A stretch of DNA of 64,000 bases from UBA4782 sp034429195 (GTDB lineage Bacteria > Chloroflexota > Anaerolineae > Anaerolineales > Anaerolineaceae), in NCBI GenBank assembly GCA_034429195.1, contig DAOUGQ010000012.1, positions 62,001-126,000 of the forward strand. Direction: 5' to 3'. Positions within the stretch are counted from its first letter, which is position 1; every line of letters starts with the position of its first letter. The notes beneath the pieces were generated by a model. The model was not told where the DNA came from, ran no database searches, and worked only from the letters and a program-made list of their open reading frames with translations. The position numbers and the translations under genes were made by a program. Below, piece by piece: positions 27,219 through 36,396 of this stretch.

Positions 27219-27995
27219 ATGAAACATTCTTTTCGATTCCTCATCCTGTTGATTCCCTTACTCATCCTGGGTTTTGCATTTGCATTGACCATTCCAGCTC
27301 AAGCAGGTTCTCAACAACAGGTATATTACGTAACCAACACTCCTGATGAAACTGGCAGAATCCTGTATACTGTTCAGGCTGGAGATTCTTGTCTTGTTAT
27401 TGAGCTACTGACTGGAGTGAAAGTCAACCAGATCGTTCAGCTCAATAACCTGGATGAAGCATGCACCCTACGTGAAGGTCAACAGCTTGTCCTGGCATAT
27501 TACGAGACTCCAACTGTTACAGCCGGGCCATCTCCAACACTCACTCCTGTCTTACCAACAGCAACACCCTTCAATGGAAACGGAGAAGTGTGTGTATATC
27601 TTTTCGATGATATCAATGGAAATGGTACTCCAGAAGGCAACGAAGCGCAGATCGCAGGCGGAGCGGTTAGCATTACAGATCGTGAAGGGAAAGTAAACCT
27701 GACCGGAAATACCCTGGCTGGTATAGATCCATTATGCTTTGCTGAAGTACCAGAAGGTGAATACAACGTCAGCGTGGCTCCACCAGAAGGATACAATGCA
27801 ACCACTGCCATGAATTACCCGCTGGTTGTCCGGGCAGGAGATCAGTCACTGATGAATTTTGGTGCTCAGGGAAGTTCTTCAGCAATTGAGCCTACTATTG
27901 AAGGTGGAAAGTCACCAATCATGCTTATCCTGGGTGCAATCTTAATTTTGGCAGGCGGTGGGGTTGGCTTTTACTTCTTCAAGATGAAACGATAA
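27219..27995 (+). CDS. Surface protein with LysM and SdrD B-like domains
   Basis: 258 residues from the ATG at 27219, chosen because the promoter's -10 box lies at 27204-27209, which rules out the upstream ATG at 27162. A signal peptide (about 1-30) is followed by a LysM-like module (YTVQAGDSCLVIELLTGVK, about 45-90) that may bind peptidoglycan, then a short Thr/Pro linker. A single SdrD B-like beta-sandwich (CVYLFDDINGNGTPEGNEAQ) has a calcium-binding-like acidic loop. A C-terminal membrane helix ends FFKMKR, so the protein is anchored on the outer face of the membrane. Cell-envelope role, partner unknown. Confidence 0.8.
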   Translation: MKHSFRFLILLIPLLILGFAFALTIPAQAGSQQQVYYVTNTPDETGRILYTVQAGDSCLVIELLTGVKVNQIVQLNNLDEACTLREGQQLVLAYYETPTVTAGPSPTLTPVLPTATPFNGNGEVCVYLFDDINGNGTPEGNEAQIAGGAVSITDREGKVNLTGNTLAGIDPLCFAEVPEGEYNVSVAPPEGYNATTAMNYPLVVRAGDQSLMNFGAQGSSSAIEPTIEGGKSPIMLILGAILILAGGGVGFYFFKMKR

Positions 27996-28024
27996 ATATG
28001 CATGAAAATTGAACAAAAATGTAA

Positions 28025-28054
28025 ACCAGCAAGATGCCATCTTGCTGGTATTTT
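28025..28054 (+). terminator. Intrinsic terminator
   Basis: ACCAGCAAGATG and CATCTTGCTGGT make a perfect stem with a minimal loop, followed by ATTTTC. Ends the LysM gene transcript before pdxS. Confidence 0.8.
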
Positions 28055-28117
28055 CATTTATACCAGTTCATCACGTGGTAGAATCAAAGAGTACTAAAAG
28101 ATTTTTGAGGAGGTTTT

Positions 28118-29005
28118 ATGGAGAAGGAAGTGGCGACCTTCGCCGTTAAGAAGGGTTTAGCGCAGATGCTAAAAGGTGGAGTGATTATGGATGTGGTTAC
28201 TCCAGAGCAGGCAAAAATAGCAGAGGACGCGGGTGCCGTAGCTGTCATGGCACTCGAAAGAGTTCCTGCAGACATTCGAGCCACGGGTGGAGTGGCGAGG
28301 ATGACCGATCCGGAGATCATTTTGAAGATCATGGATGCCGTAACGATACCGGTTATGGCAAAAGCCCGAATTGGACATTTTGTTGAAGCACAGATCCTTG
28401 AAGCAATTGGAATTGATTATATTGATGAATCCGAAGTATTAACCCCTGCAGATGAAGAGCACCATATTTATAAACATTCATTCAAAGTGCCTTTCGTCTG
28501 TGGCTGTAGAAACCTGGGTGAAGCTTTGCGTCGGATAGGTGAAGGTGCAGCAATGATCCGCACCAAGGGCGAAGCAGGAACCGGTGATGTAGTCGAAGCG
28601 GTTCGGCATGCCCGTACCGTGTTGGGAGAGATCAGACGGTTGCAGAGCCTTCCAGAAGAAGAAGTGATGGCGTTTGCGAAAGAAATTGGTGCACCGTATG
28701 AATTGGTGCTTGAAACTCGCAGTTTGGGCCGCATGCCAGTGGTCAACTTTGCCGCAGGTGGAATTGCCACCCCAGCCGATGCAGCCCTGATGATGCAAAT
28801 TGGTGTGGATGGTGTATTTGTTGGATCTGGTATCTTTAAATCTGGCGATCCTGCCAAACGGGCTGCCGCCATTGTAAAAGCTACCACTCATTATAATGAT
28901 CCAAAAATTCTAGCAGAAGTAAGTCGAAACTTAGGCGAACCGATGGTTGGGCGTTCTGTAGCTGTAATGCCAGATGTTGAAAAAATTGCAGGAAGAGGTT
29001 GGTAA
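28118..29005 (+). CDS. pdxS: Pyridoxal 5'-phosphate synthase lyase subunit PdxS
   Basis: PdxS condenses ribose 5-phosphate, glyceraldehyde 3-phosphate and ammonia to form pyridoxal 5'-phosphate in the DXP-independent vitamin B6 pathway. The 295 residues are full length. The active-site Lys82 lies in KARIGHFVEAQ and the second catalytic Lys150 in RTKGEAGTG. GGAGG before the ATG. Paired with pdxT, which supplies ammonia. Confidence 0.98.
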   Translation: MEKEVATFAVKKGLAQMLKGGVIMDVVTPEQAKIAEDAGAVAVMALERVPADIRATGGVARMTDPEIILKIMDAVTIPVMAKARIGHFVEAQILEAIGIDYIDESEVLTPADEEHHIYKHSFKVPFVCGCRNLGEALRRIGEGAAMIRTKGEAGTGDVVEAVRHARTVLGEIRRLQSLPEEEVMAFAKEIGAPYELVLETRSLGRMPVVNFAAGGIATPADAALMMQIGVDGVFVGSGIFKSGDPAKRAAAIVKATTHYNDPKILAEVSRNLGEPMVGRSVAVMPDVEKIAGRGW

Positions 29006-29014
29006 GAATTCGTT

Positions 29015-29608
29015 ATGGAAATTGGAGTACTGGCTCTCCAGGGTGATTTCATTGAACACCAGTCAGTGCTTGAAAAGCTCGGCGTCAAAGTCAGACAGAT
29101 AAGATTGGCAGAGCACCTTGTTGGTCTTGCGGGTCTGATCATTCCGGGAGGGGAATCAACTACGATTGGTAAACTGGCTGTTGCATATCATTTGATGGAA
29201 CCGCTGCGTGATTTCGGGCAGAAGCATGCCATCTGGGGTACTTGCGCGGGTGCGATCTTTCTATCGCGCGATATTAATCGCAATCAACCCCTCCTGGGTT
29301 TGATGGATATTACAGTGGCTCGTAATGCGTTTGGCAGGCAGGTTGATAGCTTTGAAGCAGATCTGGATATTCCAGTTCTGGCAAAAGTAGATCCATCGAA
29401 CAAACCCTACCATGCTGTTTTCATACGAGCCCCCTTGATCGAATCCATTAGCGGTTCTGCGTATGCAATCTCGAAATTGCCAGATGGACGCATTGTAGCT
29501 GCACAACAAGGGCACCTTCTGGCAACATCGTTTCACCCAGAATTGACTGATGATGACCGTTTTCACCGGTATTTTGTGGAGATGGCAAAATCGACATACG
29601 ACCATTAG
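29015..29608 (+). CDS. pdxT: Pyridoxal 5'-phosphate synthase glutaminase subunit PdxT
   Basis: PdxT hydrolyses glutamine and passes ammonia to PdxS. This 197-residue class I glutamine amidotransferase has the oxyanion strand PGGESTT (about 44-50), nucleophile Cys77 in GTCAGA and the His-Glu pair in SFHPELTDD near 175. It follows pdxS by nine bases. The end of the gene probably overlaps the true start of the next gene. Confidence 0.98.
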   Translation: MEIGVLALQGDFIEHQSVLEKLGVKVRQIRLAEHLVGLAGLIIPGGESTTIGKLAVAYHLMEPLRDFGQKHAIWGTCAGAIFLSRDINRNQPLLGLMDITVARNAFGRQVDSFEADLDIPVLAKVDPSNKPYHAVFIRAPLIESISGSAYAISKLPDGRIVAAQQGHLLATSFHPELTDDDRFHRYFVEMAKSTYDH

Positions 29609-29658
29609 CCTGGTACGACCTTCTGGCAATATATCGCCATCGAAAAGACGTTGTTTCG

Positions 29659-30549
29659 TTGGATAGTGCCATGGTGCTTACGCATGGCAAGCCTTTAAGC
29701 CCATCTGGTGTACTTGTGCAGTTACATCCAAGCCGGGGGAGCTTCACAGGGGTAGTGGATAATGATGATGGCCCAAACTTGATCGGGCAATTCAGTTACA
29801 ACCAGGGCGATCGCTTTGCAAGGTTATCTTTCTTCCTGCCAGAAAATACCCTGGAAACAAAAGCTTTCCCGGTTTTTCTTCAGGGAATATCTGCTTTAGC
29901 CTGTGAATGGGGTGCATTCAACCTTTTAGGCGAAGTGCCAGAAAGTGGATCGCTATTCGAACGCATGCGACAGAATGGATTTTCTACTTATGGTTGGCAA
30001 ACAGTCTGGAAAGCCGTAAAACATTCTGGTAGTGATCTCCCTTCTCAAAGCAACTGGCAATCTTCTGGAAGTGGCGACTATCTCGTAGTTAAAAACCTTT
30101 ACCAGAGTCTGATACCACCATTGGTACAATCCATTGAACCTTTTCCTGATCATATTCCTTCAGGAAAGGTGTTCCGCATACAAGGAGAAACAGTTGCCTG
30201 GGCATCGATCAACATTGGATTAGAAGGAGTATTTGTTGTACCGCTTTTTCATCCAGAGGTACAGGATATTCAAGAGAGGTTGATGACACTGTCAATGCAA
30301 ATTCAACGGGAAACCCGGTTGCCTGTTTACTTTGCCATTCGTTCATACCAGACATGGCTTGAACCTGCTCTGGAGTCCCTGGATTGGAAAGCGCTTCCCC
30401 GCCAGGCGCTAATGGCTAAACGTCTGGCAGTCGTTCAGAATACATCTGTGCTTGCAGCACGTACAGCAATGAATGACCAGCGCATCGAACCAACCACTCC
30501 TCTGGTTGGATATGCTGTACCTGGCGAAGAAAATGGCAAGGAGATTTGA
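29659..30549 (+). CDS. GNAT-like hypothetical protein (start uncertain, probably upstream)
   Basis: From the TTG at 29659 the protein has 296 residues. The same frame is open and looks coding back to about 29590, reading IDIRPLAWYDLLAIYRHR, an opening typical of GNAT acyltransferases. There is no ATG, GTG or TTG in that stretch, but an ATC at 29590 has GGAG eight bases before it. The segment EWGAFNLLGEVPESGSLFERMRQNGF resembles the later part of a GNAT fold, and the second half repeats a similar domain. I call it GNAT-like with reserve; substrate unknown. It follows pdxT directly and precedes the R3H ATPase gene. Confidence 0.7.
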   Translation: MDSAMVLTHGKPLSPSGVLVQLHPSRGSFTGVVDNDDGPNLIGQFSYNQGDRFARLSFFLPENTLETKAFPVFLQGISALACEWGAFNLLGEVPESGSLFERMRQNGFSTYGWQTVWKAVKHSGSDLPSQSNWQSSGSGDYLVVKNLYQSLIPPLVQSIEPFPDHIPSGKVFRIQGETVAWASINIGLEGVFVVPLFHPEVQDIQERLMTLSMQIQRETRLPVYFAIRSYQTWLEPALESLDWKALPRQALMAKRLAVVQNTSVLAARTAMNDQRIEPTTPLVGYAVPGEENGKEI

Positions 30550-30603
30550 TCATTATCCTTGCGAAATTACAGGTAGAATAAATAAGATAATGAGATTTAA
30601 GGA

Positions 30604-32244
30604 ATGACACAACGAAGAATTACAGATGACCTACAGGCACTATTGAATGTATTGCCACCTCATATTTCCAAAGCAGTACAGGAAGCCAATAATTCTGACA
30701 ACCTGGTTGAGATTGTTTTGGATCTGGGGCGGGTTCCTCTTGCCCGTTTTGTTGACAGTGAAGTTATACTCGTTGAAAAAGAAACCACCCGTGCAGATAT
30801 CGATGCGGTAGTGGATAAGATCGGCGATTTTGACGCTGACAATCGGGCTGGCCTGGAGCGCACCCTGCATCGGATTTCTGCCATTCGCAACCGGCATTCA
30901 CATATTGTTGGGCTTACCTGTCGTGTAGGTCGAGCAGTATATGGTACTCTTGATATCATCCAGGATCTGGTGGAATCAGGGAAGAGTCTGCTTCTATTGG
31001 GAAAACCTGGTATTGGTAAAACTACCATGTTACGTGAAGCTGCCCGCATTCTGGCAGAAAACAAACGTGTGATTATTGTAGATACTTCCAATGAAATTGG
31101 TGGTGATGGAGATGTTCCCCATCCAGCTATTGGCAGGGCACGCCGAATGCAGGTTGCCACGCCTGCACTGCAACATGAGGTAATGATCGAGGCGGTTGAA
31201 AACCACAACCCAGAAGTGATCGTAATCGATGAAATTGGGCGTGAGCTTGAAGCAGTAGCTGCCCGTACCATCGCAGAACGCGGTGTTCAATTGATCGGTA
31301 CGGCACATGGAAGAACCCTTGAAAACCTGCTGCTCAATCCTACCCTTTCTGATCTGGTGGGTGGCATTGAATCGGTCACTTTGTCAGATGAAGAAGCTCG
31401 CCGGCGAGGTACGCAAAAAACCGTTCTTGAAAGGCGATCTGCCCCAACTTTTGATGTTCTTGTAGAGATTCTGGAACGGAATCGCCTGGCAGTTCATGCA
31501 GATGTGTCAGCTGCTGTTGATTCTTTAGTGCGCGGGGTTGCACTTCCTCCTGAGATCCGCTGGCGTGATGAACAGGATGAAATCCATATTGAAAAAGCGC
31601 CAACTCCACCTGTTTTTCCATCCAGACAATCCTCAACGCAGGGACAGCGCCGGTTGATGGCTGGCGGGATGGAACCATATCAACCGGGAAGGGCAGGTGT
31701 ATCCGGCTCTCGTACAACTCGCATAGAAACCGAGATGTCTTATCCTTCTACAGATGAAGCACTTGAGAAAAAAACACCGAAAAAACCGGTTAACATCTAT
31801 CCTTATGGCGTCGCTCGTAACCGTTTGATCCAGGCTGCTAAAAGGCTTGGGGTTCCTCTGATCATTGTCAAAGATCTGGGTTCAGCAGATGTTTTGATCA
31901 CCTTACGTACGTATTACCGCAGCCGCCACGATACTATTTTGGAGGCTGAACATCGGGGAATGCCAATATTTGTTTTACGTTCGAATACGGTCAGCCAGAT
32001 TGAACAATCCCTGGCAGATCTGTTCGATATTGCACTACAGCCCGAGTCTGCGGATGTTGATGATATTACCGATCAGACACAGGCAGCCATACAATCAGTT
32101 CTAAATGGCCAACATTGGGTGGATATGCCGCCAGCAAATGCACAAATACGACGTATCCAACATGAAATGGCAAAGCAGGCTCAGCTTGTTTCTCATTCGT
32201 ATGGCAAAGAGCCACACCGCAGAGTACGTATTTTTAAGGAATAA
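30604..32244 (+). CDS. Ycf45-type AAA ATPase with R3H nucleic-acid-binding domain
   Basis: A 546-residue protein of the SpoIIIAA/Ycf45 family. An N-terminal helical part is followed by an ATPase core with Walker A GKPGIGKTT (about 138-146), Walker B VIVIDEIGRE and a sensor GTAHGRTLENLL. After a Pro-rich linker (about 335-375) the C-terminal part ends in an R3H-like domain (IQHEMAKQAQLVSHSYGKEPHRRVRI) expected to bind single-stranded nucleic acid. Homologues occur in cyanobacteria, plastids and Chloroflexota; their role is unproven. AAGGA precedes the ATG. The next gene, tmk, starts two bases after its stop, a common pairing in this group. Confidence 0.9.
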   Translation: MTQRRITDDLQALLNVLPPHISKAVQEANNSDNLVEIVLDLGRVPLARFVDSEVILVEKETTRADIDAVVDKIGDFDADNRAGLERTLHRISAIRNRHSHIVGLTCRVGRAVYGTLDIIQDLVESGKSLLLLGKPGIGKTTMLREAARILAENKRVIIVDTSNEIGGDGDVPHPAIGRARRMQVATPALQHEVMIEAVENHNPEVIVIDEIGRELEAVAARTIAERGVQLIGTAHGRTLENLLLNPTLSDLVGGIESVTLSDEEARRRGTQKTVLERRSAPTFDVLVEILERNRLAVHADVSAAVDSLVRGVALPPEIRWRDEQDEIHIEKAPTPPVFPSRQSSTQGQRRLMAGGMEPYQPGRAGVSGSRTTRIETEMSYPSTDEALEKKTPKKPVNIYPYGVARNRLIQAAKRLGVPLIIVKDLGSADVLITLRTYYRSRHDTILEAEHRGMPIFVLRSNTVSQIEQSLADLFDIALQPESADVDDITDQTQAAIQSVLNGQHWVDMPPANAQIRRIQHEMAKQAQLVSHSYGKEPHRRVRIFKE

Positions 32245-32246
32245 AT

Positions 32247-32873
32247 ATGTTCATTACATTGGAAGGCCCGGATGGAAGTGGTAAATCCACACAAGTTCAA
32301 CCACTGGCAGATTTTCTTCGCCTGCAGGGGTACACTGTCTTTACTACACGTGAACCAGGCGGAACAACCATCGGTGACCAAATACGCAATACCTTAATGC
32401 GTTTGGATAACCAGACCATGCATCCCCGTACAGAAACCCTGCTATTCTGTGCTGCACGTGCGCAACTGGTTGAAGAAGAAATCCGCCCCCGATTAAAAAG
32501 AAGTGAAATCGTAATCAGTGACCGGTACGCTGATTCAACATTGGCATACCAGGGATATGGGCATGGTAATGACCTTAACAACCTGCGCCAACTTTTAAAT
32601 TTTGCAACAGGCAACTTATGGCCTGACCTGACTGTGCTGTTCGATATTGATGCTGTCACAGGTCTGAACAGGCGCAAAGAAAGTGGGGGAGAATGGAATC
32701 GCCTGGATGATTATCAGGTGGCTTTTCACAGGCGTGTTAGAGAAGGGTATCTGGAAATGGCTCGCCTGGAACCCGAAAGATGGGTAAAAATCAATGCAGA
32801 AATGGATATTGACAGCATACAAAACGAGCTACGCTCTATTGTGATGAATCGCATTAAGAAGATGCAAAAATAA
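32247..32873 (+). CDS. tmk: Thymidylate kinase
   Basis: Tmk phosphorylates dTMP to dTDP for DNA synthesis. The 208 residues show the P-loop GPDGSGKST (about 7-15), the base-binding and DR motif SDRYADSTLAYQGYG and the LID segment RRKESGGEWNRLDD. Length is normal. It overlaps in expression with the R3H gene just upstream. Confidence 0.97.
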   Translation: MFITLEGPDGSGKSTQVQPLADFLRLQGYTVFTTREPGGTTIGDQIRNTLMRLDNQTMHPRTETLLFCAARAQLVEEEIRPRLKRSEIVISDRYADSTLAYQGYGHGNDLNNLRQLLNFATGNLWPDLTVLFDIDAVTGLNRRKESGGEWNRLDDYQVAFHRRVREGYLEMARLEPERWVKINAEMDIDSIQNELRSIVMNRIKKMQK

Positions 32874-32919
32874 TTATTAAGTTAGAAAATTCACCCGTAA
32901 AGCAGTCAGGAGTGTACCT

Positions 32920-34314
32920 ATGCCATTGGAAAACGGTCCAGAAGATCAAGAGATAGTTAAAGAAAAAATTACACCACCTTCTTCTCGTCCAAAAAGGAAT
33001 TATGTAATTATTGGGTTGATGGGAATTGCTGCTGTTTTGGTTATCGTTGCAGCAGTTTTGGCAGTGATTGACTCATCAAAGAGTAAAATGTCAGCAAAAC
33101 CAACCGAGCAAAAGATAGCAACCATTGCACAAGGGACTTCCTTACCCATTGAAGAAGCGACGCAAGAGGTACCTCTTAAAGAACCCACCCACATTCCTAC
33201 CAGTGGACCAGCCTCCTGTAGTACCTACAACATGATAGCTACAGTAGACCCAACTACTTCCAATCTATTCCCTCCGGTGAGTGAAACGGAAAATATTGAT
33301 GGTCCGTCTGATGCAGCGGTTACGTTTATCATTTATAGCGACTATATGTGTCCGGCTTGCATGGCTTATGTGCCCGTATTGGCTCAACTCCGAAAAGCAT
33401 ATCCAGATGATGTTCGTATCGTCTATCGCTATTATCCTCTAATCACCATTCATGATAAATCTTTCCTGGCTGCCACTGCAGCTGAAGCTGCTGCTCGGCA
33501 AGGAAAATTTCTGGAGATGAATCAATATCTGTTTGAAAATGAAGAAAGTACCTGGGCGAGTATGACCTCTGAAGATTTTGAGAGCTGGCTGGTAAAAACT
33601 GCTGCTGTTCTTGGACTTGATGTAGAGCAATTTAAAGCTGATCTTAAAAATGAAGATGTCATTGCAACTGTACAGGCATCATATGACAGCGCCACAAGCA
33701 TTGGAATTCCAGGTACACCGTTCACACTGATTAACGGGCAGCCATACCAATCTGCAAGAGATTATTCCAGTTTATCTTTGATTGTTGACCTGATCTTGCT
33801 TGAAAACCGTCAGTTCAAAGATTGCCCTCCTATGGAAATCGACGTAACTGCAAACTATCTGGCAATTCTTCATACCACAAAAGGTGATATTACGATTGCG
33901 CTTTATCCTGACGCAGCACCTGTGACTGCCAATAATTTTGTGTACCTGGCTGAAAATGGCTGGTATGACAACAACGCTTTCTTCCGCGTATTGGCTGGAC
34001 AGCTCGCCCAAACAGGTGACCCCACAAATTCGGGATATGGACTACCGGGCTATATTTTTGGTGATGAAATCAGCAACCTGCGATTTGATAAAGCTGGCGT
34101 AGTTGGCATGGCATCTGCTGGACCAAACACCAATGGTAGCCAATTTTTTATTACCATGGATGCCCTGCCTTCTTTAGATGGAAACTACACCATATTTGGT
34201 CAGGTGGTGGATGGGTTGGACGTGGTCCATTCTTTGACCGCACGCGATCCTTCGACTGGTAATACATTAGCTGAACCAGATTATATCTTGAGCATAGAAA
34301 TTATTAAGGAATGA
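32920..34314 (+). CDS. Membrane-anchored DsbA-like thioredoxin / cyclophilin fusion
   Basis: 464 residues. A cytoplasmic tail and membrane helix (about 28-50) are followed by a Thr/Pro-rich linker. A DsbA-type thioredoxin domain (about 127-298) has the active site C144-P-A-C147 in SDYMCPACM and cis-Pro in GIPGTPF. A cyclophilin-type peptidyl-prolyl isomerase domain (about 312-464) has FFRVLAGQLAQTGDP and GPNTNGSQFFIT. The protein would oxidise or reduce disulfides and speed proline isomerisation in exported proteins, outside the membrane. Either domain is common alone, and the pair in one chain is unusual. Its stop overlaps the start of the next gene by four bases. Confidence 0.92.
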   Translation: MPLENGPEDQEIVKEKITPPSSRPKRNYVIIGLMGIAAVLVIVAAVLAVIDSSKSKMSAKPTEQKIATIAQGTSLPIEEATQEVPLKEPTHIPTSGPASCSTYNMIATVDPTTSNLFPPVSETENIDGPSDAAVTFIIYSDYMCPACMAYVPVLAQLRKAYPDDVRIVYRYYPLITIHDKSFLAATAAEAAARQGKFLEMNQYLFENEESTWASMTSEDFESWLVKTAAVLGLDVEQFKADLKNEDVIATVQASYDSATSIGIPGTPFTLINGQPYQSARDYSSLSLIVDLILLENRQFKDCPPMEIDVTANYLAILHTTKGDITIALYPDAAPVTANNFVYLAENGWYDNNAFFRVLAGQLAQTGDPTNSGYGLPGYIFGDEISNLRFDKAGVVGMASAGPNTNGSQFFITMDALPSLDGNYTIFGQVVDGLDVVHSLTARDPSTGNTLAEPDYILSIEIIKE

Positions 34315-35579
34315 CACAAACAAACTCAAAACTCCACCTTCCTTCGCTGCTCTATCTCATCTTCAGTGGATGTGGGCTGTTGTTGACCCTTACTGTCGGT
34401 GTGATTGTTCTTTTAAGTAGTCTTGTGGGTGTTATTGGCGGTGAAACACGAGATTACCTTTATCCGGGATTCGTAGCAAGTTGGACATTGATGGGTATCA
34501 GCGTATTGCTGGTACCGGGAATTGTGTACGCTATTCTCCGATTGATGAATAAACCTTTTCCTGATAAGCTTGTTACAAAGCAAAAATACTTACCATTCGT
34601 TTTCCTTGGACTCTGGTTGCCACTCCTTGCATTGGGTGGTGTACTTTCACAAAAAGCAAGTGGAGATTGGCTTCTATTACCCGCCCTGACGGTTTTCTTG
34701 GTTGCAATCCCCCTTTGGATATGGATAAGGCTTGGAAACAAAGGTATCCAACCAGAAGATAAACAAGCGATCTGGAGCCTGTTAGGGGTCAATATGTTGA
34801 TCACACCAGTCTTTGTTATGGTATTGGAAGTCATCGTTATCATGATGATCGCACTCATTGGTATTATTGTGATCTTCATTTCCCCAGCGTTGGCAGAGGA
34901 ATTCATGAAAACTGTCAACCTTTTGAATTCTTCTGGCATGAATACTGTTCTCATCATGCGCGTTATCAAACCCCTGATACAGAATCCCTGGGTAATATTC
35001 AGTATCCTGGGCACCATGTCGGTAATTATTCCGATCATTGAAGAATTGTGTAAACCGATCTGGATGTGGGCTTTTGTAAAAAAAATTGATCCGTCTCAAG
35101 GTTTTCTATATGGCATGTTTTGTGGCGCAGCCTTTGCGTTGATCGAAAGCATTGGGTATATGGCTACCCCTATGGATGAAGCCTGGGCTGGTTTAATGGT
35201 TGGCAGGGTGGGCACTGGTTTGCTGCATGTGGTTACTTCAGGTCTTGTTGGCTGGGGTCTGGCGAGTGCATGGCATGATAAAAAATATTATCGTCTTGCT
35301 AAAGCCTATTTTCTGGCTGTTTTCATTCACGGTTTATGGAATGCAATCGGTTTATTGATGGGATTTGTCGAATATCTTGAACCGGTTAACTTATTGAATC
35401 TGATCCTGACACGTATAGGTAATATTGCTCCATTTGCCTTGTTTACACTGACTATTTGCATGATTATATTCTTGGTTATTGCTCGTAATCATCTGATCAG
35501 AAAGTCTGAGACAGGTATTCCTGTGGCAGAGATGAGAATAGATTTAGACAATTCTGATTCAACCTTGAAAACAGAGTAG
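34311..35579 (+). CDS. PrsW-like intramembrane metalloprotease
   Basis: A 422-residue multipass membrane protein with about ten helices. Its second half carries the PrsW family pattern: EELCKPIW (EExxK) near 244, then FALIES, then two later histidine-bearing helices (TGLLHVVTSG and IHGLWNAIG). These residues form a metal site inside the membrane. PrsW cleaves an anti-sigma factor in Bacillus; the target here is unknown and no sigma/anti-sigma pair is adjacent. Overlaps the DsbA-cyclophilin gene (ATGA) and is preceded by AAGGA. Confidence 0.85.
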   Translation: MTQTNSKLHLPSLLYLIFSGCGLLLTLTVGVIVLLSSLVGVIGGETRDYLYPGFVASWTLMGISVLLVPGIVYAILRLMNKPFPDKLVTKQKYLPFVFLGLWLPLLALGGVLSQKASGDWLLLPALTVFLVAIPLWIWIRLGNKGIQPEDKQAIWSLLGVNMLITPVFVMVLEVIVIMMIALIGIIVIFISPALAEEFMKTVNLLNSSGMNTVLIMRVIKPLIQNPWVIFSILGTMSVIIPIIEELCKPIWMWAFVKKIDPSQGFLYGMFCGAAFALIESIGYMATPMDEAWAGLMVGRVGTGLLHVVTSGLVGWGLASAWHDKKYYRLAKAYFLAVFIHGLWNAIGLLMGFVEYLEPVNLLNLILTRIGNIAPFALFTLTICMIIFLVIARNHLIRKSETGIPVAEMRIDLDNSDSTLKTE

Positions 35580-35620
35580 AATACTTAATTACTACTCATT
35601 AAGAAGGTTAGGTTCCATAC

Positions 35621-36304
35621 ATGGATATTATTATGAGCGTTGTTGATTTCATCCTTCATATGGATGTGCATCTTGCGCAGATGGTTACAGATTTTGGTTT
35701 CTGGACATATCTGATTCTCTTTGTTGTGATCTTCATCGAAACCGGGTTAGTATTTACTCCATTTCTCCCCGGAGACTCACTTCTTTTCGCAGCAGGTGCG
35801 ATCAGTGCATTACCTGAGCAAACCACGCTTCAGCCAGTGCTTATTTTTGTTCTCATGGCTACTGCTGCGATTCTGGGAGACACGGCAAACTACTGGATCG
35901 GTCATTACATTGGACCGCGTGCTTTTTCAGGAAATATACGATTTCTAAAAAAGGAATATTTGATCCGTACTCAAGAATTTTATGATAAGCACGGTGGTAT
36001 AACCATCTTCCTTGCACGTTTCATCCCTATTATTCGCACTTTTGCTCCTTTTGTCGCCGGGATTGGGAAGATGCGATATAAATATTTCATTACGTATAAT
36101 GTTATTGGTGGTATTTCCTGGACTGCTGCTTTTGTTTTCCTGGGGTATTTCTTTGGGCAGGTACCCTTTGTGAAGGATCATTTCTCATTGTTAGTGATCG
36201 CCTTAGTATTGATCCCTGGCATTCCTGCAATTATTGAATTTCTCAAAACTCGTTCACATGGAAAGAAGCAGGAACCTGTTCAATCGCAAGATGAATCGAT
36301 TTAA
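35621..36304 (+). CDS. DedA-family membrane protein
   Basis: A 227-residue DedA (SNARE-associated/VTT) protein with the family signatures ETGLVFTPFLPGDSLLFAAG (about 41-60) and the FLARFIPIIRTFAPFVAGIG helix with its conserved arginines (about 128-150). DedA proteins act in phospholipid flipping and undecaprenyl-phosphate recycling and keep membrane potential. The following gene, an acylglycerol phosphate acyltransferase, also belongs to lipid metabolism. Confidence 0.93.
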   Translation: MDIIMSVVDFILHMDVHLAQMVTDFGFWTYLILFVVIFIETGLVFTPFLPGDSLLFAAGAISALPEQTTLQPVLIFVLMATAAILGDTANYWIGHYIGPRAFSGNIRFLKKEYLIRTQEFYDKHGGITIFLARFIPIIRTFAPFVAGIGKMRYKYFITYNVIGGISWTAAFVFLGYFFGQVPFVKDHFSLLVIALVLIPGIPAIIEFLKTRSHGKKQEPVQSQDESI

Positions 36305-36396
36305 TCAGGTTTGATAATTTCTATCTTGATTACTTTCGAAAATACCCCCGTTTCTTTCGAATCTGCTTTGTGTTTATCCTGTTACAGGAGTCAACA

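Noticed and set aside
30660..31271. Minus-strand ORF of 203 aa
   Set aside because: Shadow of the R3H ATPase gene; serine/arginine-rich without domains or ribosome site.
34460..35038. Minus-strand ORF of 192 aa
   Set aside because: Antisense shadow of the PrsW-like gene, low-complexity Met/Thr/Ile composition typical of antisense of membrane proteins.
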